Shown here: piece by piece, positions 1 to 7,769 of the stretch | Position numbering within the stretch: the stretch's first letter is position 1 | How the letters are laid out: the number at the start of each line of letters is the position of its first letter | Source of the DNA: Limnovirga soli | Lineage (GTDB): Bacteria > Bacteroidota > Bacteroidia > Chitinophagales > Chitinophagaceae | NCBI RefSeq assembly: GCF_013106755.1 | Contig: NZ_WHPF01000003.1 | Coordinates: forward strand, 186,001 to 250,000 | Length of the DNA: 64,000 nt | Direction: 5' to 3' | The notes under the pieces: generated by a model | Told to the model about the DNA's origin: nothing | Database searches by the model: none | Seen by the model: the letters and a program-made list of their open reading frames with translations, nothing else | Position numbers and translations under genes: made by a program

Positions 1-267
1 AATTGATTTTGAGAAAAAAAATGGTTCTTTTTTACTAAAAAATAGATCACCCTTTGGATTTTGCCAAATTGTATAATTACTACCAACAGAAGAAGGTTTC
101 CAATTGCCAGGTAAAATTTCTAACCCCATTTTTATTCTAAATTCATTGTTTTCTACTCCAAATTTTTCTTTTGGATAGAAACAACCTCCAAAAAGGTATG
201 CTAAAAGTAAAAAATTAAACAAGGCTTTAATTTTTTTGAAATAATTACAAATTCTCTCCATGTCCAT
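1..267 (-). CDS. Partial predicted lipoprotein, cut by window start
   Basis: The minus strand is open from an ATG at 267 to the window edge, 89 codons without a stop. The N-terminus has basic residues, then a hydrophobic stretch ending in LAYLFGGC with Cys29, a lipobox, so an exported lipoprotein is likely. A second ATG two codons later (261) could be the start. The rest is polar and I do not recognise it. No array-type promoter precedes it, so it may lie outside the cassette array that begins near 661. Confidence 0.6.
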   Translation of the reverse strand, partial: MDMERICNYFKKIKALFNFLLLAYLFGGCFYPKEKFGVENNEFRIKMGLEILPGNWKPSSVGSNYTIWQNPKGDLFFSKKEPFFFSKSI

Positions 268-660
268 TTTTCTTTTAAATTATCCCTGTTGTTTCATATC
301 TTTTGAAGGATAACCTGCGATTAAAGTTAAAAGCCTTTCTGCGAAAGGAGTTAATGGTAAAAAAAATTAATGGAAACCACTGGTATTAACTATTTTCTTC
401 GCATCCTTCTCTGAAGAGTCTCCTCAAGCACTTTACATAGCGGGAACTCTGCGTTTTTAGCCTTAATTTCTAAAATAATCATTTATTAGTTGTTAACTGA
501 CTACCATTAAAATTCTTATAACTAATTGCCAGGCAGGTGTCATATAATACTTTGCTATTAATTACCGGAAAGAAAAATCAACATCGAGCCGCAGAGTCCC
601 TGCCACATGCAAAGCTAATCTTTGGAGATTCTGGGCAGAAGTTTTAATTACAAACCTTAT
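268..660. other. Intergenic stretch left of the cassette array
   Basis: About 390 bases without a convincing gene. It carries a short perfect hairpin (CCTTTC at 334-339, GAAAGG at 343-348) but no T-run, so it is not a clear terminator. The promoter-bearing spacer found after every other array gene is absent here, which suggests that the left edge of the array lies near 661. Confidence 0.4.
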
Positions 661-684
661 GTTGGTGGAAGGGCTTCTTCGTGG

Positions 685-1389
685 TCAGTCTTCCCAATTA
701 GAAATGTCAATGTCTATTCGTTGAGTTTTAAAGTCGTCAAAGTCTTTGTAAAAATCTGTTCTTGGATAATTTTTATATTCTTTTTTACTAGACCAAGTTA
801 AATGAATAACAGCAAAACCATTGTCTGAATTTTGATTATTTGTTACAAAAAAGACATCGTCATTTCTTTCGTCTTTACACAAAGCAGAGCAATCAAAGTC
901 AAGTAAAATATGATTGTTTGGTTTGCCTTTAAAAAAGTCAAGAAAAGATTTTTCAACTTTCACTCCTAATTCTTTTTTAAGTTCATTCTCAAGTGCAATT
1001 TTCTCGCTAATTGAAATGAAATACCAAGGTTTACCAACTAATTCTTTTGGTTTGTCTAATTTAAAAAAGTCATCAATAACGTGTCTGTATAGTCCAGCTA
1101 TGTCAATACGTTTTGGCTCATCTTTTAAATCTTCGATGTCGTCAATAGTGTATCCACCGATTGGATATAAAAAATATCCATTTTCAAGTTGCACATTAAG
1201 ACGTAACGAATCCCATTCTTGAAAATTCGGTTTATTTGTCGCCCAAAATCTCCAAACTATCTTTTGTACTTTGTCAAAGTAATTTTGGTTTGGGGTAAAC
1301 TCTCCATATACACAACCCATACTTTCGTCACCTAATTTCAGGACGGTTGTTCCAATTAAAATTTCGTTAGAATATACGTCTGCTCTCAT
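685..1389 (-). CDS. Hypothetical soluble protein, cassette 1 (234 aa)
   Basis: No signal peptide or membrane segment is visible, so it is probably cytoplasmic. It is rich in acidic and aromatic residues and ends in a DIDISNWED-type tail. I recognise no family; the composition resembles small immunity-type proteins, but that is only an impression. The start is the ATG at 1389, 34 nt downstream of the -7 box of its own spacer promoter. Inverted arms at 661-675 and 1408-1422 bracket the gene, the clearest such pair in the array. Confidence 0.8.
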   Translation of the reverse strand: MRADVYSNEILIGTTVLKLGDESMGCVYGEFTPNQNYFDKVQKIVWRFWATNKPNFQEWDSLRLNVQLENGYFLYPIGGYTIDDIEDLKDEPKRIDIAGLYRHVIDDFFKLDKPKELVGKPWYFISISEKIALENELKKELGVKVEKSFLDFFKGKPNNHILLDFDCSALCKDERNDDVFFVTNNQNSDNGFAVIHLTWSSKKEYKNYPRTDFYKDFDDFKTQRIDIDISNWED

Positions 1390-1423
1390 TATTAGAGTGT
1401 GTCATTTAGCCTTGCCACCAACT

Positions 1424-1455
1424 CAAAAATAGACGAACTAAATAGCCTTTCCAAA
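1424..1455 (-). promoter_or_regulatory. Cassette promoter for the 685-1389 gene
   Basis: Read on the minus strand: TTTG (1455-1452), 20 nt, TATTTTTG (1431-1424). This fits the Bacteroidota consensus TTTG / TAnnTTTG. Predicted leader of roughly 28 nt. Confidence 0.75.
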
Positions 1456-1600
1456 AAAATGCGTTATTGATAACCTATGATTAAATAGTGCGTTTTTTAA
1501 GATAGATGGTGCGTTTATTTTTTTTGCCGTTAAATATTCCGCTTTTTCCAAAAGGTATCAAAGGGGCTTATATTATTTACCAATGTATTTTATGATGGTA

Positions 1601-1639
1601 CAAGTATCCAACACAGCAATGGCTTGGGTTCATACTTTG
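1601..1639 (-). repeat. Palindromic site inside a long spacer
   Basis: Outer arms CAAGTA (1601-1606) and TACTTTG (1633-1639) enclose inner arms CCAA/TTGG. It lies 15 nt beyond the stop codon of the 1655-2320 gene. The motif ATCCAAC at 1605-1611 fits RYYYAAC. Confidence 0.5.
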
Positions 1640-1654
1640 GCTAGAATGGGAGCT

Positions 1655-2320
1655 TTACGGTTTAGTCAATACAAATTTACTCGTAGTTGAACTAAGTTGA
1701 TTTGAGCTTATTATAAATGTATCCCCTTTATAAGCAAATGGAATTGTGGAAGGTCTATTCGTCAAAATTTCAATAGGGTAGTTCAATTTAACTCTTACGT
1801 CCGACAAACCATTCCAAAGGAAATGAACGTTATTTACCAAATAGCTTCCAATTTTCATGGCATTGTACTCATCTCTTAATAAATAAGCAGCATATTTTTT
1901 CTTGGGTATCCGCAAAATGCCATTTTCGTTAGCTACCATTTCGTTCTCTTTCATCTGGTCGTCAAAGAAAACAATCTCGTAATTTTCAAATGGCTTTTGA
2001 AAATAGTCAGAGACGTGAAAGGTTATGAAACTGTCATTTGAATTTGCATCATAAACAATAGTTGGTTTGATTGTAATGTTATCTTCACTATCCGGCAACA
2101 AGCGAATTTTGTCCTTTGATTTTTTCCATCGCCCCTTTGTAATTTCCGCTTCATTACAATTCGCAAATGCAGCAAAAAAAGTTGTGTCAGAGCAGATCAA
2201 AATATATGACGATACGAACCCATCAGCCTTTTTAAAAACATCTACATTTATCTGCTTGTCCTGCGATGATGCAGTCAAATAAAAAATAAAAAATAATATA
2301 ATTGTTAGAAATTGTCTCAT
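1655..2320 (-). CDS. Hypothetical exported protein, cassette 2 (221 aa)
   Basis: Residues 1-20 form a typical signal peptide (MRQFLTIILFFIFYLTASSQ), so the mature protein is probably periplasmic or surface-located. The remainder alternates short polar and hydrophobic stretches, consistent with a beta-rich fold, and contains a WKKSKDKIRLLPD segment near residue 65. I recognise no family. The ATG at 2320 sits 17 nt after the -7 box of its spacer promoter. Unlike most neighbours I could not find matching inverted arms around this gene. Confidence 0.78.
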   Translation of the reverse strand: MRQFLTIILFFIFYLTASSQDKQINVDVFKKADGFVSSYILICSDTTFFAAFANCNEAEITKGRWKKSKDKIRLLPDSEDNITIKPTIVYDANSNDSFITFHVSDYFQKPFENYEIVFFDDQMKENEMVANENGILRIPKKKYAAYLLRDEYNAMKIGSYLVNNVHFLWNGLSDVRVKLNYPIEILTNRPSTIPFAYKGDTFIISSNQLSSTTSKFVLTKP

Positions 2321-2336
2321 AAAGTTGCTTACAACT

Positions 2337-2368
2337 CAAAAATAGCCGAACTAAATAGCCTTGCCAAA
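2337..2368 (-). promoter_or_regulatory. Cassette promoter for the 1655-2320 gene
   Basis: TTTG (2368-2365), 20 nt, TATTTTTG (2344-2337) on the minus strand. The leader is only about 10 nt. Confidence 0.75.
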
Positions 2369-2513
2369 AAAAAAGCGTTATTGATAACCAATGCTTTTAT
2401 AGTGCGTTTTTTAAAATAGATGTGGCGTTAATTTTTTACCGTTTAATATTCGCCTTTTTCCAACAGGCATCAAAGGGGCTTATACTATTTGCCAATGGTG
2501 GTTTAGGATGGTA

Positions 2514-2551
2514 CAAGTAACCAACGCTGGAAGGGCTTGGTTGTATACTTG
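2514..2551 (-). repeat. Palindromic site inside a long spacer
   Basis: Outer arms CAAGTA (2514-2519) and TACTTG (2546-2551) are perfectly complementary; inner CCAA (2521-2524) pairs with TTGG (2538-2541). It is the same design as the sites at 1601 and 4586. Confidence 0.5.
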
Positions 2552-2691
2552 CGGCAGATTGGGGGTTGGCAGGTATTATGGTAATCTCTTCAACAATTCT
2601 AATCCTCCTCGGTAACTCCTTTCAAAGAAACGTATTTATTATAAGTTCCAGGTCTCCCTTTGGAAGACGTGGAACCACGGTTAATGCAATG

Positions 2692-3000
2692 TTAGCGGAA
2701 GTGTTCAGGATCTCTGCCAACAAAAACTAAATCTTCATCGTCCCAATTATTTAATTGAATATAATTAGCAATTTGTTCACGAATATTTTCAAACAAAACT
2801 AAGTAAGAGTTTGGGATATCAGGGTCTTGCCATTCTACTATAATGCCTTCTAGATTATCTTTTTCACACCACTTAAATTTTTCGTTTTGTACAGCCAATC
2901 CTTGAATGTAAACAACCGTCCCAGGAAATTCTATTCCAAACAGGCCAACTTTAACTTGATCCAGTAGCTTAATTTTTTCCCCTGTGGTATACGTATACAT
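2692..3000 (-). CDS. Hypothetical small protein, cassette 3 (102 aa)
   Basis: A short acidic protein with no signal or membrane segment. Strand-like segments (IKLLDQVKVGLFGIEFPGTV, then EGIIVEWQD) suggest a small beta-barrel or SH3-like fold; that is inference and the family is unknown to me. The stop codon lies inside the left inverted arm (GTTAGCGGA, 2691-2699), whose perfect complement is upstream of the start at 3027-3035, so the arm is part of the cassette end. Confidence 0.75.
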   Translation of the reverse strand: MYTYTTGEKIKLLDQVKVGLFGIEFPGTVVYIQGLAVQNEKFKWCEKDNLEGIIVEWQDPDIPNSYLVLFENIREQIANYIQLNNWDDEDLVFVGRDPEHFR

Positions 3001-3036
3001 TTAAAAATGAAAGTGTGTTAATGATATCCGCTAACT

Positions 3037-3068
3037 CAAAAATAGCCGAACTAAATAGCCTTTCCAAA
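3037..3068 (-). promoter_or_regulatory. Cassette promoter for the 2692-3000 gene
   Basis: TTTG (3068-3065), 20 nt, TATTTTTG (3044-3037) on the minus strand, in a short-type spacer. Confidence 0.75.
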
Positions 3069-3139
3069 AAATGCATTATTCTGCTGCTTTTGTTAGCAGG
3101 GGGTGTAATCCCCTTTGTTTATTCGACTTTCGGATGTTA

Positions 3140-3718
3140 TTATTGAATTTCGAAATGATTTTGCCATTCTTTTGTTGTGTTAAATTTTCCTTGTTTGTCT
3201 TTATTTATGAAAATTGCTTTTTCCTTTTTGTCAATAAGCATTGTGTCAGGAATGAAATTATTGTCGTAAGGTTTTTTTGTAAAGACAATTATGTTACCTT
3301 GAAATTTATATTTTCCGTAGAAAACTTCTTGAAAGCCGAATATTCCAGAAACTTCATTTTCACAAGTCCCATTTTCTCTAAACACTAAAGTATAATAGAA
3401 TTGGTCGTCTTTAAGTGTCGCTGTTAATATTCTCTTTGATTTAAGAAGGTCAGTTTGGAAAATATTGACCAGAATAATTGTTAGTATAACAAATCCGTGA
3501 AAAATTACTTTAATTTTATTATGATTGAAACCTCTTTTTGCTAATGTTATAATAGTCTCGCCAAATGAAAAAATGTAAAGAATTACAATGGGAATTATTA
3601 TAAGTCCATATGATAAAAGGTAAATAAACATTCCACCAAAGAAGTCGGTTACCATCCAGGCAATTATCCCTAAAGTCGAAATGACTGCAATTATGTTATA
3701 TATCTTTTTTCTGTTCAC
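3140..3718 (-). CDS. Hypothetical membrane protein, cassette 4 (192 aa)
   Basis: Three hydrophobic helices lie at roughly residues 6-24, 28-50 and 69-87, followed by a polar C-terminal domain of about 100 residues with a VFRENGTCENEVSG segment. The protein is probably an inner-membrane protein with a soluble tail. Family not recognised. The ATG at 3718 lies 43 nt downstream of the -7 box. Only a weak GTT-type arm is seen on the downstream side. Confidence 0.75.
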   Translation of the reverse strand: MNRKKIYNIIAVISTLGIIAWMVTDFFGGMFIYLLSYGLIIIPIVILYIFSFGETIITLAKRGFNHNKIKVIFHGFVILTIILVNIFQTDLLKSKRILTATLKDDQFYYTLVFRENGTCENEVSGIFGFQEVFYGKYKFQGNIIVFTKKPYDNNFIPDTMLIDKKEKAIFINKDKQGKFNTTKEWQNHFEIQ

Positions 3719-3761
3719 TTAATGTCGTGCAGTTTTCTCGTTCGCAAAATAGGCGCTAACC

Positions 3762-3793
3762 CAAAAATAGCCGAACTAAATAGCCTTTCCAAA
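3762..3793 (-). promoter_or_regulatory. Cassette promoter for the 3140-3718 gene
   Basis: TTTG (3793-3790), 20 nt, TATTTTTG (3769-3762) on the minus strand, in a short-type spacer. Confidence 0.75.
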
Positions 3794-3862
3794 AAATGTG
3801 TTCTTCTGCCGCTATTTTAGCAGGGGGCGCAATCCACCTTGCTTACTCGACTGTTCGCAGAT

Positions 3863-4363
3863 TTACTTATGGAGATAAATTGTTAATGCTTCAAAATTAC
3901 CCGTATATTTTTTTTCGTTTACCTTATAACTTATAATGTAATTGTTGCAGTGGGAGTCATCTAAATTCGAATATCCGGCAGTTCTCATTTTATATTTCTC
4001 TTCAATTCCTGCAAGTTTAATAACTGTGTCTTCTCGCGGTATATAGACTTCATAGTCATATCCGCTCGACAAACCTGTAGGACTTGTCGTGTAACCTTGT
4101 TTTTTATCAAATGAATATGTAATTAGGGCAGTATCACCAAATTTTTCATATGGATATTTGTTAGAAATGATAACGCTGTCGAGAAGCGAATGAAATTGAG
4201 TTGTATCAAATTGTCTAATGATTATCCTGTCCAACGAACTGTCAGAAAATGAGACAAGAGCTATTTTAATGTTGACATTATCACATGGGTCCCTAACTGT
4301 GCAACTTGTAAACACAAAACACAGAATTGTAATTGAATAGAAAGCTTTTAGTTTTTCATTCAT
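3863..4363 (-). CDS. Hypothetical lipoprotein, cassette 5, copy A (166 aa)
   Basis: The N-terminus has a hydrophobic core ending in FVFTSC (Cys21), a lipobox, so a membrane-anchored lipoprotein is expected. The body is polar, with a TGLSSGYDYEVYIPRE segment near residue 97. The family is unknown. The protein at 6264-6764 is the same except for about four residues (DP to VA after TVR, S to P, D to E). The likeness extends over both flanking spacers, so a whole cassette of about 0.8 kb has been copied. Confidence 0.8.
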   Translation of the reverse strand: MNEKLKAFYSITILCFVFTSCTVRDPCDNVNIKIALVSFSDSSLDRIIIRQFDTTQFHSLLDSVIISNKYPYEKFGDTALITYSFDKKQGYTTSPTGLSSGYDYEVYIPREDTVIKLAGIEEKYKMRTAGYSNLDDSHCNNYIISYKVNEKKYTGNFEALTIYLHK

Positions 4364-4408
4364 ACATTTAAAAGATTTGGGAACTTCGATTAAATTTTGC
4401 AGCTAACT

Positions 4409-4440
4409 CAAAAATAGCCTAAATAAAAACCCTTTCCAAA
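4409..4440 (-). promoter_or_regulatory. Cassette promoter for the 3863-4363 gene
   Basis: TTTG (4440-4437), 20 nt, TATTTTTG (4416-4409) on the minus strand. The inter-box sequence differs from the other copies (CCTAAATAAAAACCC on the plus strand). Confidence 0.72.
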
Positions 4441-4585
4441 AAAATGCATTATTGATATCCAATGCTTGTATAGTTCGTTTTTTAAAATAGATGGTGCGTT
4501 TATTTTTTTACAATTTAATATTCATCTTCTTCCAAAAGGCATCAAAGGGGCTTAAACTATTTAGCAAGGGTGGTTTAGGATGGTA

Positions 4586-4623
4586 CAAGTACCCAACGCT
4601 GGAAGGGATTGGCTGCATACTTG
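4586..4623 (-). repeat. Palindromic site inside a long spacer
   Basis: CAAGTA (4586-4591) and TACTTG (4618-4623) are perfectly complementary and enclose CCAA/TTGG. ACCCAAC (4591-4597) fits RYYYAAC, the attC core. Confidence 0.5.
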
Positions 4624-4689
4624 GGGCAGAGCGGTGATTTTTAATCAACCTATTTCAGGACTAGACAGTTACCTGCTGTTCTTTTTTTG

Positions 4690-5454
4690 TCAATCGTAAA
4701 AATTTGTCCAATCATAAGGCTCTGGATTTGTCAGTTCATAAATTGATTTTTCTTTGTCAGATAAGTTGTTGTAATAATTGCTAAAAGTTATTAAAAAGGC
4801 TTCCCCTTTTCCCATTTTCCAAAACATATCTTCTTTGTCAATTTTGGGAAATTTTGTCCAAGGTGTTTGATGTGAATTGTCAAGTGGTTTGAAATGTCCA
4901 AATTCTTTTAAAAAATCTCTCGTTGCCATTAATGCAAAACCAAGCAAATTCTGTCCACGCCAAGCATAAATATTTTCAATGTTATTGCTGTCTTGTGAAA
5001 GTCCAATTCCCCATATTGTATCAACTGGACTTGCTTCAACTAATATTCTGTTTTCAGTTTTTAAGAGATAGTCTGCAAATTGTGGGTATTGGTTAAATTT
5101 ATGAATATTGCCAAGTTTTACAATTTCAAATTTCCTGTCATTCCAAGCTTGTTCGTCATAACCTAAAACTTGTCGACCAAGTTCTTTTGCTTCTCCTGGT
5201 TTTTCGCAATTAATGATTTTGTCAAAGTTGAGTTTGTCTCCAAATAGTAAGGCTTTATGAGCCATCATCCAATGTTCTGCTGTCTTGTAAGTTATGTTGT
5301 CAACTGTAAAAGGACTTTCAAACCATTGACTAAAACAAAATTTTCCAACTTCTTCGTTGTATTTATTTGTGTGGCCCCAAAAGAAAATGTATTTCAAAGT
5401 GGCGCCACTTTCAAATTTTTCAATTAGCCAATTTATGTCGTAGTGTGTCGTCAT
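4690..5454 (-). CDS. NADAR (YbiA-like) family protein, cassette 6 (254 aa)
   Basis: A NADAR domain covers roughly residues 22-180. Visible family motifs are FFWGH (24-28), FSQWFESPF (41-49), TAEHWMMAHKA (58-68) and VEASPVDTIWGIGL (139-152). Members of this family are glycosidase-like enzymes acting on ADP-ribose-type or riboflavin-intermediate N-glycosides; some reverse guanine ADP-ribosylation as antitoxins of DarT1. No DarT-like toxin is seen here. About 70 further residues follow the core. A longer in-frame ORF (to 5616) only reads through the spacer; the ATG at 5454 is chosen because the promoter box ends at 5472. Arms flank it at 4668-4682 and 5456-5470. Confidence 0.88.
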   Translation of the reverse strand: MTTHYDINWLIEKFESGATLKYIFFWGHTNKYNEEVGKFCFSQWFESPFTVDNITYKTAEHWMMAHKALLFGDKLNFDKIINCEKPGEAKELGRQVLGYDEQAWNDRKFEIVKLGNIHKFNQYPQFADYLLKTENRILVEASPVDTIWGIGLSQDSNNIENIYAWRGQNLLGFALMATRDFLKEFGHFKPLDNSHQTPWTKFPKIDKEDMFWKMGKGEAFLITFSNYYNNLSDKEKSIYELTNPEPYDWTNFYD

Positions 5455-5471
5455 TAGAATAGCAGCCAACT

Positions 5472-5503
5472 CAAAAATAGACGAACTAAATAGCCTTTCC
5501 AAA
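5472..5503 (-). promoter_or_regulatory. Cassette promoter for the NADAR gene
   Basis: TTTG (5503-5500), 20 nt, TATTTTTG (5479-5472) on the minus strand. The leader is about 10 nt, and this placement fixes the translation start at 5454. Confidence 0.75.
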
Positions 5504-5636
5504 AAAAATTCGTTATTGATAGCCAATGCTTTTATAGTGCGTTTTTTAAAATGGATGGTGCGTTTATTTTTTACCGTTCTAATAACGGGGAAGGTTACTA
5601 GCCCACCATGATACAAAACCCATATTAGCAGCAGTT

Positions 5637-6143
5637 TTATGGGACCGTATCTATGCCTGTAATTTTAAATTTTCCGCTTTTTTTGCTTACATAAATAAAA
5701 CCTTGTAACCCTTCCCATTTTTTTGAAGGGGCAACAATTGTATATGAGAACATAAATCCATTGCGTTTGCCATGGTTGTCAAAAGTGGGATAAAAAATGT
5801 ATGTCTCAAAGCTTTTGTGCTTTTCAATTTCATTTCTTATTGGACTGTCTAAAAACTCTTGGTATTGACTTTCATAAAACAATTTCTTTGTCACATTAAT
5901 TGTTACATGGTCATTAATTTTAAGCGTTTTGTCGTTAATACAGGGTCTGCAATAAAATGGAAATTCACAAAGTGCCGCTAATTTGTCTTTGTCGTTTAGT
6001 GTAATTGCACTTTTAAAGTCTGTCCAAAAGTTGCGTAAAAGAATACTGTCTTGAAGTGATATTTTCCTGTCAACACTTTTGCCTTGACCATAAGAGCTAA
6101 GTGAAAATAAAAATCCGAAGGTTATTGTTAGAAAATTGTTCAT
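5637..6143 (-). CDS. Hypothetical exported protein, cassette 7 (168 aa)
   Basis: From the ATG at 6143 the protein starts with a signal peptide (MNNFLTITFGFLFSLSSYGQ). The mature part contains LRNFWTDFKSAITLNDKDKL and a FPFYCRPC segment, then a C-terminal half that looks beta-rich. The start of that region resembles exported NTF2/SnoaL-like proteins of Bacteroidota, but I cannot confirm the family. The longer ORF to 6239 runs back through the spacer promoter and is rejected. Arms at 5627-5638 and 6146-6157 match at 11 of 12 positions. Confidence 0.78.
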   Translation of the reverse strand: MNNFLTITFGFLFSLSSYGQGKSVDRKISLQDSILLRNFWTDFKSAITLNDKDKLAALCEFPFYCRPCINDKTLKINDHVTINVTKKLFYESQYQEFLDSPIRNEIEKHKSFETYIFYPTFDNHGKRNGFMFSYTIVAPSKKWEGLQGFIYVSKKSGKFKITGIDTVP

Positions 6144-6161
6144 GAAAAATTGCTGCTTACT

Positions 6162-6192
6162 CAAAAATAGCCGAACTAAAAACCCTTTCAAA
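6162..6192 (-). promoter_or_regulatory. Cassette promoter for the 5637-6143 gene
   Basis: TTTG (6192-6189), 19 nt, TATTTTTG (6169-6162) on the minus strand. It is the only copy with 19 rather than 20 nt between boxes, in a short-type spacer. Confidence 0.72.
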
Positions 6193-6263
6193 AAAATGTG
6201 TTCTTCTGCCGCTATTGTTATCATGGGGCCAAATCCCACTTGCTTACTCGTCCGGCAGCAGAT

Positions 6264-6764
6264 TTACTTATGGAGATAAATTGTTAATGCTTCAAAATTA
6301 CCCGTATATTTTTTTTCGTTTACCTTATAACTTATAATGTAATTGTTGCAGTGGGACTCATCTAAATTCGAATATCCGGCAGTTCTCATTTTATATTTCT
6401 CTTCAATTCCTGCAAGTTTAATAACTGTGTCTTCTCGCGGTATATAGACTTCATAGTCATATCCGCTCGACAAACCTGTAGGACTTGTCGTGTAACCTTG
6501 TTTTTTATCAAATGAATATGTAATTAGGGCAGTATCACCAAATTTTTCATATGGATATTTGTTAGAAATGATAACGCTGTCGAGAAGCGAATGAAATTGA
6601 GTTGTATCAAATTGTCTAATGATAATCCTGTCCAACGAACTGTCAGGAAATGAGACAAGAGCTATTTTAATGTTGACATTATCACATGCGACCCTAACTG
6701 TGCAGCTTGTAAACACAAAACAAAGAATTGTAATTGAATAGAAAGCTTTTAGTTTTTCATTCAT
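6264..6764 (-). CDS. Hypothetical lipoprotein, cassette 8, copy B (166 aa)
   Basis: Near-identical copy of the 3863-4363 lipoprotein, with the same lipobox cysteine at residue 21 and the same length. The start is the ATG at 6764, matching copy A; a longer reading to 6812 would enter the spacer. The flanking arms (GGCAGCA at 6254-6260, TGCTGCC at 6799-6805) differ in sequence from those around copy A although the genes hardly differ, so the cassette ends have changed faster than the coding sequence. Confidence 0.8.
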   Translation of the reverse strand: MNEKLKAFYSITILCFVFTSCTVRVACDNVNIKIALVSFPDSSLDRIIIRQFDTTQFHSLLDSVIISNKYPYEKFGDTALITYSFDKKQGYTTSPTGLSSGYDYEVYIPREDTVIKLAGIEEKYKMRTAGYSNLDESHCNNYIISYKVNEKKYTGNFEALTIYLHK

Positions 6765-6809
6765 ACATTTAAAAGATTTGGGAACTTCGATTAAATTTTG
6801 CTGCCAACT

Positions 6810-6841
6810 CAAAAATAGCCGAACTAAATAGCCTTTCCAAA
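6810..6841 (-). promoter_or_regulatory. Cassette promoter for the 6264-6764 gene
   Basis: TTTG (6841-6838), 20 nt, TATTTTTG (6817-6810) on the minus strand. Confidence 0.75.
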
Positions 6842-6977
6842 AAAACTGCGTTATTGATAACCAATGCTTTTATAGTTCGTTTTTTAAAATAGATGGTGCG
6901 TTTATTTTTTTACAATTTAATATTCATCTTCTTCCAAAAGGCATCAAAGGGGCTTAAACTATTTAGCAAGGGGCTTC

Positions 6978-7007
6978 GCACCCAACGAAGCCTTAGTTGT
7001 TGTATGC
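6978..7007 (-). repeat. Compact attC-like site after the 7011-7769 gene
   Basis: GCACCCAAC (6978-6986) and GTTGTATGC (6999-7007) are imperfect inverted ends. ACCCAAC fits RYYYAAC. An overlapping perfect hairpin, GGCTTCG (6972-6978) with CGAAGCC (6986-6992), lies within and beside it. Confidence 0.5.
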
Positions 7008-7010
7008 AGG

Positions 7011-7769
7011 CTATTCGCTAGCCCATTCTATCATTTCCTTGTCATTTGCAAAGTGTCTAAAAGTAAGGCGTTTTAATCCGCCTTCTACTTCCTCTCGACT
7101 CCAGCTTTTTTCTGCGATAACAATCTCTGAATGTCTCAAGGTTGAGTTTGCTAATATAAGTAGCTGTGAATTGTAGAAAGAAAAACCAAATTTCTCATTG
7201 CCGAACCAGACAGGCTTTTCGAAAACTCTTTCCCAATCTACAAAATGTAAAAAAGTATCGATAATGCCAACCTCAAATTGTTGGTTCAATTTGTTGTCAA
7301 AGAATTCAGCGATTATCGGAACTCTACCATCTTTGTCAAGTGAAATTTTAATTCTTGCTTTTATAGTCCGATTTTTATTCGCTTTGATTTGCGAGTGCCA
7401 AATAAACTTGCCTTTGTCAGCAAGAGACAATCTGTAGGCTTTTTCAAATCCAGCACCATCCCATCCGACGAATTCAGCAATAGTAATTACCGCATCATAA
7501 ATAATTTTAAGTACAATTTCTATTTTAGCGACATCAGTCAATACTAAGGAAGTGTCTATCGTATTCTTAATCCAAATTGACTTAATACTCCCTTCAGTAT
7601 GAGCTCGTACTTCGTCGCCTAAATGGATGTTGACTCTTTTCCTGACAAGATTTTTATTATAGTCAAGATTTTTTGAAAATATTAAAGTTGCTCTGGTCAA
7701 GTTGTCTCCAAGCCATTCGTAGTCAAATTTTCCCTCTGGATAGATTGATATGTGTGGAGTGAATGTCAT
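7011..7769 (-). CDS. Hypothetical protein, cassette 9 (252 aa)
   Basis: Soluble-looking, no signal peptide. It contains segments such as IHLGDEVRAHTEGS and WKSREEVEGGL-like stretches but no motif I recognise. The ATG at 7769 is preferred over the in-frame codon at 7790, because arm GTTGTAT/ATACAAC (6999-7005 and 7778-7784) sits just upstream of it. This is the only cassette gene with no copy of the conserved promoter in front, so it may rely on read-through from the 7983-8504 gene. Confidence 0.75.
   Translation of the reverse strand: MTFTPHISIYPEGKFDYEWLGDNLTRATLIFSKNLDYNKNLVRKRVNIHLGDEVRAHTEGSIKSIWIKNTIDTSLVLTDVAKIEIVLKIIYDAVITIAEFVGWDGAGFEKAYRLSLADKGKFIWHSQIKANKNRTIKARIKISLDKDGRVPIIAEFFDNKLNQQFEVGIIDTFLHFVDWERVFEKPVWFGNEKFGFSFYNSQLLILANSTLRHSEIVIAEKSWSREEVEGGLKRLTFRHFANDKEMIEWASE

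Noticed and set aside
4690-5616. Longer 308-residue version of the NADAR protein
   Set aside because: The first 54 codons read through the conserved spacer and its promoter; the ATG at 5454 restores the usual NADAR N-terminus.
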